Source: Pseudomonas nabeulensis
GTDB taxonomy: Bacteria > Pseudomonadota > Gammaproteobacteria > Pseudomonadales > Pseudomonadaceae
Assembly: GCF_004682045.1 (NCBI RefSeq)
Contig: NZ_QUZT01000020.1
Location: forward strand, 27,922-91,921
Length of the DNA: 64,000 nt
Reading direction: 5' to 3'
Of this stretch, positions 56,901-64,000 are shown one piece after another. Below the pieces are notes generated by a model. It worked only from the letters and a program-made list of their open reading frames with translations, did no database searches and had not been told where the DNA came from. A program made the position numbers and the translations under genes. Position 1 is the first letter of the stretch, and each line of letters starts with the position of its first letter.

Positions 56901-57383
56901 TCAGTGCGCGTCCCACTCGCGCATGCGCACCCGGCAATGCTTCATGGCATTGACGATGTGTTTTTCCACCAGGGCGCGGGAAATGTTCAGGCGTTCGGCG
57001 ATCTGCAGATGGGTCAGGCCTTCGAGCTTGCGCAACAGGAAGCTGTCACGGCAGGCTGCCGGCAGTTCGGCGAGGGCACGTTCAAGCATCTCAAGGCGTT
57101 GGTCCTGGTCGTGGCTGGCGTGGGGCGAACTGGGGGAGAAGCGTTCTTCGGTGTCGAGCACTTCCAGCGGTTCGGACTGGCGCAGGGCATTGCGCCGATG
57201 GCCGTCGATCACCAGGTTCAACGCAGTGCGGAATAAAAACGCACGCGGCTGGTCGATGGGAATATCGCTGGAGCGCTCCAATACCCGCACGTAAGCGTCA
57301 TGCACCACATCTTCGGCCACCTGACGGTTGCCCAGCTTGGCGTTCAGGAAACACACCAGCTCGCGATAGTAGTTTTCCAACAT
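56901..57383 (-). CDS. ECF sigma factor, FpvI-like
   Basis: 160 aa ECF sigma factor. Region 2: FLNAKLGNRQVAEDVVHDAY then DQPRAFLFRTALNLVIDGHR. Region 4: LPAACRDSFLLRKLEGLTHL then QIAERLNISRALVEKHIVNA. Length and location beside pvdA agree with FpvI, which drives the ferripyoverdine receptor gene; PvdS is longer (about 187 aa) and has a different N-terminus. No fpvR or fpvA is next to it here. A candidate Fur half-site lies upstream. Confidence 0.82.
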   Translation of the reverse strand: MLENYYRELVCFLNAKLGNRQVAEDVVHDAYVRVLERSSDIPIDQPRAFLFRTALNLVIDGHRRNALRQSEPLEVLDTEERFSPSSPHASHDQDQRLEMLERALAELPAACRDSFLLRKLEGLTHLQIAERLNISRALVEKHIVNAMKHCRVRMREWDAH

Positions 57384-57470
57384 GACTCCAGACCGCCAGA
57401 GGGAGGGGCGGCATCGATTCCTTGAGTACTAAAGATGACAGCTCACTGGATGATGGCAGTTTGAGCCCGT

Positions 57471-57493
57471 GCAATTTATAGTAATTCTCATCT
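57471..57493 (-). promoter_or_regulatory. Fur-box-like site upstream of the FpvI-like gene
   Basis: Minus strand ATGAGAATTACTATAAATT: the left half matches the TGAGAAT Fur half-site; the right half is poor. It lies about 90 bases before the sigma gene ATG, where Fur control of an iron-starvation sigma gene is expected. Confidence 0.35.
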
Positions 57494-57565
57494 ACTTTTA
57501 AAGAAGTCTTGCACCAACGGTCGATTTTTTTACCTCGACGAGCTGTTACAGGGTGTGTAACAGCC

Positions 57566-57589
57566 TAAATCCCCAGCCAATTCTCTCGT
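57566..57589 (+). promoter_or_regulatory. Iron-starvation box (PvdS-type promoter) of pvdRT-opmQ
   Basis: GCCTAAATCCCC with TAAAT at 57566-57570, 16 bases, CGT at 57587-57589: exact TAAAT-N16-CGT, and the longer CTAAATCCC form of the -33 element. It lies 56 bases before the pvdR ATG. Confidence 0.85.
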
Positions 57590-57644
57590 TTAACTGTCAG
57601 CTCTGCGCAACTGCGCTCCGTACTTCCCTGGCTGGAACTCAAGC

Positions 57645-58817
57645 ATGAAACGCCCTCGACCTGCCCGACGCGCCCTGCTAGTTGCAGCGTGCCTGATCCC
57701 TGTCATTGCCGTTGCCGCCTGGCAGGCGCTGCCGCCGGACCGTGACAGCCTGACCACCGTGACCGTCACCCGTGGCGCTATCGAGAACAGCGTCACCGCC
57801 CTGGGCACCCTGCAACCGCGCCGGTATGTGGATGTGGGCGCCCAGGCCTCCGGGCAAATCCAGAAGATCCACGCCGAAGCCGGCGACCAGGTCAAGGCCG
57901 GCCAGTTGCTGGTGGAAATCGACCCGTCCACGCAAAAAGCCAAGCTTGACGCCAGCCGCTACGCCATCGAAAACCTCAAGGCCCAGTTACAGGAGCAAAA
58001 AGCCCTGCACGAACTGGCGCGACAGAAGTACCAGCGCCAGCAACGCCTGGCAGCCGGCAATGCCACCCGCGAGGAAGACGTGCAAACCGCCAAGGCCGAA
58101 TTGAGCGCCACCCAGGCCCGGGTCGACATGTTCCAGGCGCAGATCCTGCAAGCCCAGGCCAGCTTGCGCAGCGATGAAGCCGAGCTGGGTTACACGCGTA
58201 TTTATGCACCGATGGACGGCACCGTGGTGGCGGTGGATGCACGGGTCGGCCAGACCCTCAACGCCCAGCAGCAGACGCCGCTGATCCTGCGCATTGCCAA
58301 ACTGTCCCCCATGACGGTGTGGGCAGAAGTTTCGGAAGCCGACATCGGCCACGTCAAACCTGGCATGACGGCGTATTTCACCACCCTGAGTGGCGGCAAC
58401 CGGCGTTGGACCAGCACGGTACGCCAGATCCTGCCGATCCCGCCCAAGCCGTTGAATGAAACCAGCCAGGGCAGCGGCAGCCCCACCAGTTCCAACAAGA
58501 GCGGCACCGGCCGCGTGGTGCTGTATACCGTGCTGCTGGATGTGGACAACAGCGACAACGCGCTGATGGCCGAAATGACCACCCAGGTGTTTTTTGTTGC
58601 CAGTTCCGTCAAGGACGCGCTGACCGCCCCGGTCGCTGCGCTGCTCGGCACTCACAGCGCCGACAAGCAGATCGCCCGCGTGGTGGCAAAAAACGGTCGT
58701 ATCGAAGAGCGCGAAGTCCGCCTGGGTATCAGCGACCGCTTGCGGGTGCAGGTACTCGACGGTTTGAACGAGGGCGATCACTTGCTGATCGGCCCAGCCA
58801 CCGGCAACGGGGGTTGA
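57645..58817 (+). CDS. pvdR: Pyoverdine efflux adaptor PvdR (MacA-like)
   Basis: 390 aa periplasmic adaptor. Signal/anchor helix at residues 9-26. Lipoyl halves [20 protein letters not shown] and [20 protein letters not shown] around a coiled-coil hairpin (about 115-185). Works with PvdT and OpmQ to recycle and secrete pyoverdine. Directly followed by pvdT and preceded by an exact iron-starvation box. Confidence 0.92.
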   Translation: MKRPRPARRALLVAACLIPVIAVAAWQALPPDRDSLTTVTVTRGAIENSVTALGTLQPRRYVDVGAQASGQIQKIHAEAGDQVKAGQLLVEIDPSTQKAKLDASRYAIENLKAQLQEQKALHELARQKYQRQQRLAAGNATREEDVQTAKAELSATQARVDMFQAQILQAQASLRSDEAELGYTRIYAPMDGTVVAVDARVGQTLNAQQQTPLILRIAKLSPMTVWAEVSEADIGHVKPGMTAYFTTLSGGNRRWTSTVRQILPIPPKPLNETSQGSGSPTSSNKSGTGRVVLYTVLLDVDNSDNALMAEMTTQVFFVASSVKDALTAPVAALLGTHSADKQIARVVAKNGRIEEREVRLGISDRLRVQVLDGLNEGDHLLIGPATGNGG

Positions 58818-58818
58818 G

Positions 58819-60789
58819 TTGACCACGCCCCTGATCGAACTCAAGCACATCCGGAAGTCCTACGGCGGTGGTGACAGCCCCCAGGTCGATGTGTTGCGCG
58901 GTATCGACCTGGCCATCCATGCCGGGGAATTCGTCGCCATCGTTGGTGCGTCCGGCTCCGGCAAGTCCACCCTGATGAACATCCTCGGTTGCCTCGACCG
59001 CCCCACCACCGGCGAGTACCTGTTCGCCGGGGAAAACGTCGCCCATCTGGACAGCGACGCGCTGGCCTGGCTACGCCGTGAAGCCTTCGGCTTTGTGTTC
59101 CAGGGCTACCACCTGATCCCGTCGGGCTCGGCCCAGGAAAACGTCGAGATGCCGGCGATCTACGCCGGTATCAGTGCCGCCGAGCGCCATGCCCGTGCCC
59201 ATGCCCTGCTCACTCGCCTGGGCCTGGCCGAGCGCACCGGCAACCGCCCGCACCAGTTGTCCGGTGGCCAGCAGCAACGGGTATCGATTGCCCGTGCCTT
59301 GATGAACGGCGGGCATATCATCCTTGCCGACGAACCCACCGGCGCCCTCGACAGCCACAGCGGCAAAGAAGTGATGGCCCTGCTCGACGAACTGGCCAGC
59401 CAGGGCCACGTGGTGATCTTGATCACCCACGACCGCGAAGTGGCGGCGCGGGCCAACCGCATCATCGAGATCAGCGATGGCCTGATCATCAGCGACACGG
59501 CCCATGACAACGCGCCCGTTTCCACCGCCAATGCCGTTGCGTTGCAAGCCGTCGACCTGCGCCAACGCCTGGCCGACGGTGCCGAACACAACGGCGCATG
59601 GAAGGCCGAATTGCTGGACGCGGTGCAAGCCGCCTGGCGAGTGATGTGGATCAATCGCTTCCGTACGGCGCTGACCTTGCTGGGAATCATCATCGGCGTG
59701 GCGTCGGTGGTGGTGATGCTGGCCGTGGGCGAAGGCAGCAAACGCCAGGTCATGGCGCAGATGGGCGCGTTCGGCTCGAACATTTTGTACCTCAGCGGCT
59801 CATCGCCCAACCCGCGCACACCGCTGGGGGTGGTCACCCTGAATGACGTCGCCGCGCTGGCGGCCTTGCCCCAAGTGCAACGCATCATGCCGGTCAACGG
59901 CAGCGAAGCCGGCGTGCGCTACGGCAACGTCGACTACCTGGCCTATGTGGGCGGCAATGACACCAATTTCCCGGACATCTTCAATTGGCCGGTAGTCGAG
60001 GGCAGCTACTTCACGGCGGCCGACGAACAGGCGGGGGCCACGGTGGCGGTGATTGGGCACCGGGTGCGGGAGAAGCTGTTCAAGGGCGAGGTCGATCCCA
60101 TTGGCCAATACATCCTGATTGAGAACGTACCGTTCCAGGTCATCGGCGTGCTCGCCGAAAAAGGCGCCAGCTCCGGCGACAAGGACAGCGACGACCGCAT
60201 CGCCATTCCTTACACCGCCGCCAGCGTGCGCCTGTTTGGCAGCTATAACCCTGAATATGTGGTGATCGCCGCCGCCGATGCGCGCAAGGTGCACGAGGCC
60301 GAAGTGGCCATCGATCAACTGATGCGCAAGCTGCACAACGGCAAGCACGACTACGAGTTGACCAACAACGCAGCGATGATCCAGGCCGAGGCCCGCACCC
60401 AAAACACCCTGTCGCTGATGCTCGGCTCGATTGCCGCTATCTCGCTGCTGGTGGGCGGCATCGGCGTGATGAACATCATGCTGATGACCGTGCGCGAGCG
60501 CACCCGTGAAATCGGTATCCGCATGGCCACCGGCGCACGCCAGCGCGACATCCTGCGCCAGTTCCTCACTGAAGCGGTGATGCTCTCGGTGGTCGGCGGC
60601 CTGTGCGGTATCGCCCTGGCCCTGCTGGTGGGCGGCGTGCTGGTGCTGGCCAAGGTGGCGGTGCAATTTTCCCTGGTGGCGGTACTCGGCGCATTTGCCT
60701 GCGCGTTGGTCACCGGCGTCGTATTCGGCTTTATGCCGGCCCGTAAAGCTGCCCGGCTCGATCCGGTTAAGGCGTTGACCAGTGAATAA
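58819..60789 (+). CDS. pvdT: Pyoverdine efflux ABC transporter PvdT (MacB-like)
   Basis: 656 aa fused ATPase-permease. TTG start at 58819, one base after the pvdR stop; no better start in frame. Walker [21 protein letters not shown] (residues 43-62), signature [19 protein letters not shown], Walker [15 protein letters not shown]. One helix near residue 280, a large periplasmic domain, and the C-terminal FtsX block ([20 protein letters not shown]). Forms a tripartite pump with PvdR and OpmQ. Confidence 0.92.
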   Translation: MTTPLIELKHIRKSYGGGDSPQVDVLRGIDLAIHAGEFVAIVGASGSGKSTLMNILGCLDRPTTGEYLFAGENVAHLDSDALAWLRREAFGFVFQGYHLIPSGSAQENVEMPAIYAGISAAERHARAHALLTRLGLAERTGNRPHQLSGGQQQRVSIARALMNGGHIILADEPTGALDSHSGKEVMALLDELASQGHVVILITHDREVAARANRIIEISDGLIISDTAHDNAPVSTANAVALQAVDLRQRLADGAEHNGAWKAELLDAVQAAWRVMWINRFRTALTLLGIIIGVASVVVMLAVGEGSKRQVMAQMGAFGSNILYLSGSSPNPRTPLGVVTLNDVAALAALPQVQRIMPVNGSEAGVRYGNVDYLAYVGGNDTNFPDIFNWPVVEGSYFTAADEQAGATVAVIGHRVREKLFKGEVDPIGQYILIENVPFQVIGVLAEKGASSGDKDSDDRIAIPYTAASVRLFGSYNPEYVVIAAADARKVHEAEVAIDQLMRKLHNGKHDYELTNNAAMIQAEARTQNTLSLMLGSIAAISLLVGGIGVMNIMLMTVRERTREIGIRMATGARQRDILRQFLTEAVMLSVVGGLCGIALALLVGGVLVLAKVAVQFSLVAVLGAFACALVTGVVFGFMPARKAARLDPVKALTSE

Positions 60790-62197
60790 CCGTTTCCTCC
60801 CCTCACACCTGTCCGTTCTCAGCCTGTGCCTGCTGCTCAATGCCTGCACTGGTAACCCGCCAGCCGTCGACAGCGGCATCGTGGCGCCGACTGCCTGGCA
60901 ATTCGCCGAACGGGATGCGGCCCAGGCCACCAACCAGCAGTGGTGGACGCAATTTAGCAGCCCGCAGCTGAACCGCCTGATCGAGCAGGCCCGCCACGAC
61001 AGCTTCGACGTGGCTGCCGCCATGGCTCGCGTGCGCCAGGCCCAGGCCAGCGCGGTGATTGCCGGGGCACCGTTGTTGCCCGAAGTGAAGTTCAACCTCA
61101 CCGCCAGCCGTGAACGGCTGTTGCGCGGCAGCGGCAATTCGGACCTGGATGCCACGGAAAACAACAACACCGTCAACAGTTATGACGCCAATTTTACCGC
61201 CAGCTATGAAGTGGACTTCTGGGGCGGCCGCGCCGCTGCCCGTGACAGCGCCGTGTACGCCTTGCGGGCCAGCGAATTCGACCAGGCCACCGTTGAGCTG
61301 ACCCTGCTCAGTAACGTCGCCGACCGCTATGCACAAACCCTGGCCGCTCGCGAGCGCCAGCAGATTGCTGAGTTGAACCTGGCCAACGCCCGCAACGTGC
61401 TCGGTCTCGTGCAAACCCGTTACGACGCCGGCTCCGCCACTGCACTGGAACTGGCCCAGCAAAAAAGCCTGGTGGCCAGCCAGCAGCAACAACTGCCGCT
61501 GATCCAGCAACTGGCGGAAGAGTCTCGGATCACCCTCGCCGCCTTGCTCGGCCAGCCGGTGCAGGCGGTCGACCTTGGCAGTGAAGCCTTCCAGGCGTTG
61601 ACCTGGCCGAGCATTGGCCCCGGCGTGCCCAGCCAACTGTTGAGCCAACGCCCGGATATTGCCCAGGCCGAGGCGCAACTGGCAGCGGCCAGTGCCGATG
61701 TCACCGTCGCCCGCGCCGCCATGCTGCCCGCCCTCACGCTGGGCGCAACCGTCGGTTCCGGCGCCTATAAGGCCAACGAGATCTTGCGCAGCCCGTTCTA
61801 TACCCTGACCTCCGGCCTGGTGGCGCCGATTTTCAACAATGGCCGCTTGGGCGCCGAGCGCGACAAGGCCCGCGCGCGCCAGGACGAATTGCTGCAAACC
61901 TATCGCGGCGCAATCATCAATGGCTTTGCCGATGTGGAGAAATCCCTCAGCCGCATCACCCGTCTCGACCAGCAGCGCCAGTGGCAAAGTGAGGAACTGC
62001 AACAGGCCAAGACTGCGTTCCAGATCGCTGAAAGTCGCTACCAGGCAGGCGCCGAAGATTTGCTTACCGTCCTCGAGACCCAGCGCACCCTATACGCCGC
62101 TCAAGACCAGAACGTGCAACTGCGGCTGTCACGCATTCAAGCCAGCATAGCCCTGTACAAGGCGTTGGGCGGAGGCTGGAAAACCGATATCCGATAA
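60782..62197 (+). CDS. opmQ: Pyoverdine efflux outer-membrane lipoprotein OpmQ
   Basis: 471 aa OprM/NodT-type channel. GTG start at 60782 overlapping pvdT by eight bases. Signal peptide with lipobox LLLNAC. OEP repeats carry [20 protein letters not shown] and [24 protein letters not shown] text (actual: [16 protein letters not shown]). Third component of PvdRT-OpmQ. Confidence 0.92.
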   Translation: MNNRFLPSHLSVLSLCLLLNACTGNPPAVDSGIVAPTAWQFAERDAAQATNQQWWTQFSSPQLNRLIEQARHDSFDVAAAMARVRQAQASAVIAGAPLLPEVKFNLTASRERLLRGSGNSDLDATENNNTVNSYDANFTASYEVDFWGGRAAARDSAVYALRASEFDQATVELTLLSNVADRYAQTLAARERQQIAELNLANARNVLGLVQTRYDAGSATALELAQQKSLVASQQQQLPLIQQLAEESRITLAALLGQPVQAVDLGSEAFQALTWPSIGPGVPSQLLSQRPDIAQAEAQLAAASADVTVARAAMLPALTLGATVGSGAYKANEILRSPFYTLTSGLVAPIFNNGRLGAERDKARARQDELLQTYRGAIINGFADVEKSLSRITRLDQQRQWQSEELQQAKTAFQIAESRYQAGAEDLLTVLETQRTLYAAQDQNVQLRLSRIQASIALYKALGGGWKTDIR

Positions 62198-62301
62198 ACA
62201 AAACTCCAGTTTCGTACAGGAACCGTTTTCTCACCCTACATTATTCGACCCGGAGTCCTTGGTAAAAAAGCGGCTATCTCACAGCTGCCCGGGACTTCCT
62301 G

Positions 62302-63045
62302 ATGACTGTCGCAAAATACCTGGTCTGTGCCTGCCTCTGGCTGACGGCAGGCCCTGCCCATGCCGAGCCGCTGATCGCACCCACCGCCATCGACTGGCTG
62401 CTGGACTGCCCTCTCCCCTTCTTCGATCACCTGGACCCCGGCGTGCTGGAACGCACCCAGTGCGGCATCGTCGACGTCCCTCGCAACTACGCGGCACCCA
62501 GGCAAGGCAGCGTACGCCTCTACGTCACCCGGGTCGGTGCACGCCAGCCACTGAGCCGTGAGGGCGTGGTCTTTGTCCAGGCGGGTGATACGCCCCAAGA
62601 ACACATGGCCGGCACGTTCGCCATCCTCCTGGCCAGTCGCTGGGCGACCTACTCCAGCCAGGCCTATCGCACGCTGCTCAATTATTACGACGTGATCGAA
62701 GTCAGCCACCGCGACCTCACCGACGACAGTGGGGTCGACCAATCCGCCCGCGACCTGGAGTTCGTGCGGGCCCAATTGGGTGATGCGCAACTGCATTTCC
62801 TCGGCAACGCCGATGCTACGCGGGTGGGCAGCCTCTACGCCGAATTGTTTCCCGAGCGCGTCGCGCGCCTGGCGCTGGTCAACGCCGAACAGCCAGCAGC
62901 GCACGCCACTCACGTCGACCAACTGCGTCTCAAGGATCCGGACAACCCGGATGCCAGCCGTTGCATCAACCAATGGGTCGGCGACTTCCTGGCCTACGGT
63001 AAACAACCACCGCCCTCCACACGTTGTCTCGACCGGGAGAACTAG
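62302..63045 (+). CDS. Secreted alpha/beta-hydrolase-like protein with degenerate active site
   Basis: 247 aa. Signal peptide (MTVAKYLVCACLWLTAGPAH, cleavage near AHA). The rest resembles the N-terminal half of TAP-type alpha/beta hydrolases (RTQCGIVDVPRNYAAPRQGS; LNYYDVIEVSHRDLT where relatives have a YDVVGFDxRG strand; YAELFPERVARLALVNAE). The nucleophile elbow G-Y-S-Y-G-T of the family reads GNADAT (168-173), so the serine is absent, and the C-terminal half with the Asp and His is missing. Probably a non-enzymatic or decayed member; TAP assignment is from pattern only. Its place after opmQ does not show its role. Confidence 0.65.
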   Translation: MTVAKYLVCACLWLTAGPAHAEPLIAPTAIDWLLDCPLPFFDHLDPGVLERTQCGIVDVPRNYAAPRQGSVRLYVTRVGARQPLSREGVVFVQAGDTPQEHMAGTFAILLASRWATYSSQAYRTLLNYYDVIEVSHRDLTDDSGVDQSARDLEFVRAQLGDAQLHFLGNADATRVGSLYAELFPERVARLALVNAEQPAAHATHVDQLRLKDPDNPDASRCINQWVGDFLAYGKQPPPSTRCLDREN

Positions 63046-63120
63046 CCACCCGTTTGCGACCTGTTGCAACGGAAAACGACACCCTGCGTTGACGCGTTGA
63101 TTCAATCCTCTTTAAGTTCT

Positions 63121-63145
63121 ATTTATCCGCATTAATACGATAAAT
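63121..63145 (+). promoter_or_regulatory. Dyad overlapping the GntR gene's translation start region
   Basis: ATTTATC (63121-63127) and GATAAAT (63139-63145) are perfect inverted repeats spaced by 11 bases. The site ends seven bases before the ATG of the GntR regulator gene; a bound regulator there would repress its own gene. Confidence 0.4.
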
Positions 63146-63152
63146 CGAACCC

Positions 63153-63923
63153 ATGCTAAGCCGCCCGCTACGACGCAAACGCCAGAAGCTGTCCGATGTG
63201 ATCGTCGAGTCGGTCAAGCGCTCCATCGTCACCGACGCCCTGAAACCCGGCGACCGTTTGCCCACCGAACGCGAATTGATGGAGAGCTTCCAATGCTCCA
63301 AGGGCTCGGCCCGCGAAGCGCTCAAGGCTCTGGAAGTCGAGGGCCTGGTCAGCACCCGCACCGGCCCCAGCGGCGGCGCTTACCTGAACCAGGCCGGCAC
63401 CGAGCCGGCCAGTCGTGCGCTGCGTAACTACCTGCACTTCCAGCACCTGGACGGAGAACAGGTGTACCAATTGCGCAAGGTCATCGAAGTGGAATTGGCC
63501 GTGTCGGTCCTTGGACGCCTCAGTGAAGAGGACTTCCAGGCCCTGCAAGACAACGTGGATTTTTGCAGCGCCCCGGAAGACAGCGAGGCCGGCCAACGCG
63601 AGCAACGCCTGGCGGAGCTGGAGTTCCACAACCTGCTGGCCAAGGCCTGCCCCAACCCGCTGCTGAGCTTTATGGCGCAGTTTCTCAACGACCTGCTGCG
63701 CGACCTGGTGGTGCTGAAAAAAGCCTACAAGCCCAAGCGCAAACAATTCGACGCAGCCAACCTGGACTATCACAAACAGTTGTTGATCGCCTTTCGCGCC
63801 GAAGATGAAAGCGCCGTACGCAGTTTGATGCATGAACACATGTGCGATGCCGAACACCACATGACCGCGCTGGAAGGCGAGGTCAGCCCACACTTTTTGC
63901 TGGAGTTCGATCACCGCCCCTGA
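63153..63923 (+). CDS. GntR-family regulator with FCD ligand domain
   Basis: 256 aa. wHTH: DALKPGDRLPTERELMESFQ then CSKGSAREALKALEVEGLVS. FCD all-helical effector domain (about 100-240): VYQLRKVIEVELAVSVLGRL, LAELEFHNLLAKACPNPLLS, DYHKQLLIAFRAEDESAVRS. FCD regulators respond to organic or sugar acids. Its target is probably beyond the right edge of the window. Confidence 0.9.
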   Translation: MLSRPLRRKRQKLSDVIVESVKRSIVTDALKPGDRLPTERELMESFQCSKGSAREALKALEVEGLVSTRTGPSGGAYLNQAGTEPASRALRNYLHFQHLDGEQVYQLRKVIEVELAVSVLGRLSEEDFQALQDNVDFCSAPEDSEAGQREQRLAELEFHNLLAKACPNPLLSFMAQFLNDLLRDLVVLKKAYKPKRKQFDAANLDYHKQLLIAFRAEDESAVRSLMHEHMCDAEHHMTALEGEVSPHFLLEFDHRP

Positions 63924-63940
63924 CAACACCACAGTTCTCA

Positions 63941-63964
63941 TGTGGGAGGGGGCTTGCCCTAATG
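63941..63964 (+). repeat. Single, partly decayed REP
   Basis: TGTGGGAGGGGGCTTGCCCT then AATG: the inner part of the arm has lost CCCGAT. The following CAGTCAGTTAAGG resembles a REPIN loop, but no right arm occurs before the window ends. Confidence 0.65.
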
Positions 63965-64000
63965 CCAGTCAGTTAAGGAAACAGCAGATGAGCGGCTTTC

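Noticed and set aside
56901..57383. Sigma factor gene as PvdS
   Set aside because: At 160 aa it is shorter than PvdS and its region 2 and N-terminus do not match the PvdS sequence I remember; FpvI-like fits better.

Overview
The window is a stretch of a Pseudomonas chromosome, most likely from the P. fluorescens group. The evidence is the high-GC coding sequence, the dense scatter of GGGGGCTTGCCCCCGA-type REP/REPIN elements, an OprD-porin-rich catabolic gene content, a BkdR-BkdA1A2B-LpdV operon, and a pyoverdine block (FpvI-like sigma factor, PvdA, PvdRT-OpmQ). I identified 55 protein-coding genes. No tRNA, rRNA, CRISPR array, prophage or classical insertion sequence was seen.

Layout. 1-4826: RND efflux system (pump cut by the window edge, adaptor, outer-membrane lipoprotein). 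5135-11908: uncharacterised catabolic cluster (M20 deacylase, OprD porin, MHS-type MFS carrier, class II aldolase, 2-hydroxyacid dehydrogenase, LysR). 11909-14240: accessory islet with a stand-alone type-44 polymorphic toxin module and probable immunity partner, a strongly structured leader ahead of a DUF6124 gene, and a REP-associated tyrosine transposase (RAYT) flanked by REP pairs. 14242-22630: reductive pyrimidine catabolism (ureidopropionase-type hydrolase, NCS1 permease, dihydropyrimidinase, PreT, PreA, RutR-like regulator). 22747-23973: CopC-CopD. 24238-31367: uronate uptake and oxidation (OprD porin, uronate dehydrogenase, lactonase, TRAP transporter, aldose epimerase). 31348-34133: EmrAB-type exporter. 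34357-35835: SLC13-type anion transporter. 35942-39010: sulfide/persulfide oxidation (TauE, SQR, persulfide dioxygenase). 39161-45990: branched-chain keto acid dehydrogenase with its Lrp regulator, then IlvE. 46107-53212: two-domain GNAT, citrulline hydrolase CtlX, ornithine cyclodeaminase, a polar amino acid ABC transporter and an Lrp-type regulator. 53279-55377: radical-SAM/TIGR03915 DNA repair pair. 55444-62197: pyoverdine genes. 62302-63923: degenerate alpha/beta hydrolase and a GntR/FCD regulator.

How it works together. Most of the window is a set of self-contained nutrient modules (porin or carrier, enzymes, local regulator) separated by REP pairs. I count 15 REP pairs plus one single REP. 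Eleven pairs have the REPIN arrangement and four the opposite arrangement. Two REPINs carry the same 16-nt insert, one sits inside an ABC operon, and one encodes the C-terminus of a DNA repair protein. The intact RAYT at 13661-14119 is the obvious candidate to act on them.

Several regulatory sites can be read directly. Exact iron-starvation boxes (TAAAT-N16-CGT) lie before pvdA and pvdR. A 24-nt motif (21/24 identical) lies before both ctlX and the amino acid ABC operon. A 22-nt motif (18/22 identical) lies before both the uronate porin and udh, with a third partial copy. A perfect 10+10 dyad lies before hydA. The most novel-looking parts are the toxin/immunity pair and the possible RNA switch ahead of the DUF6124 gene.
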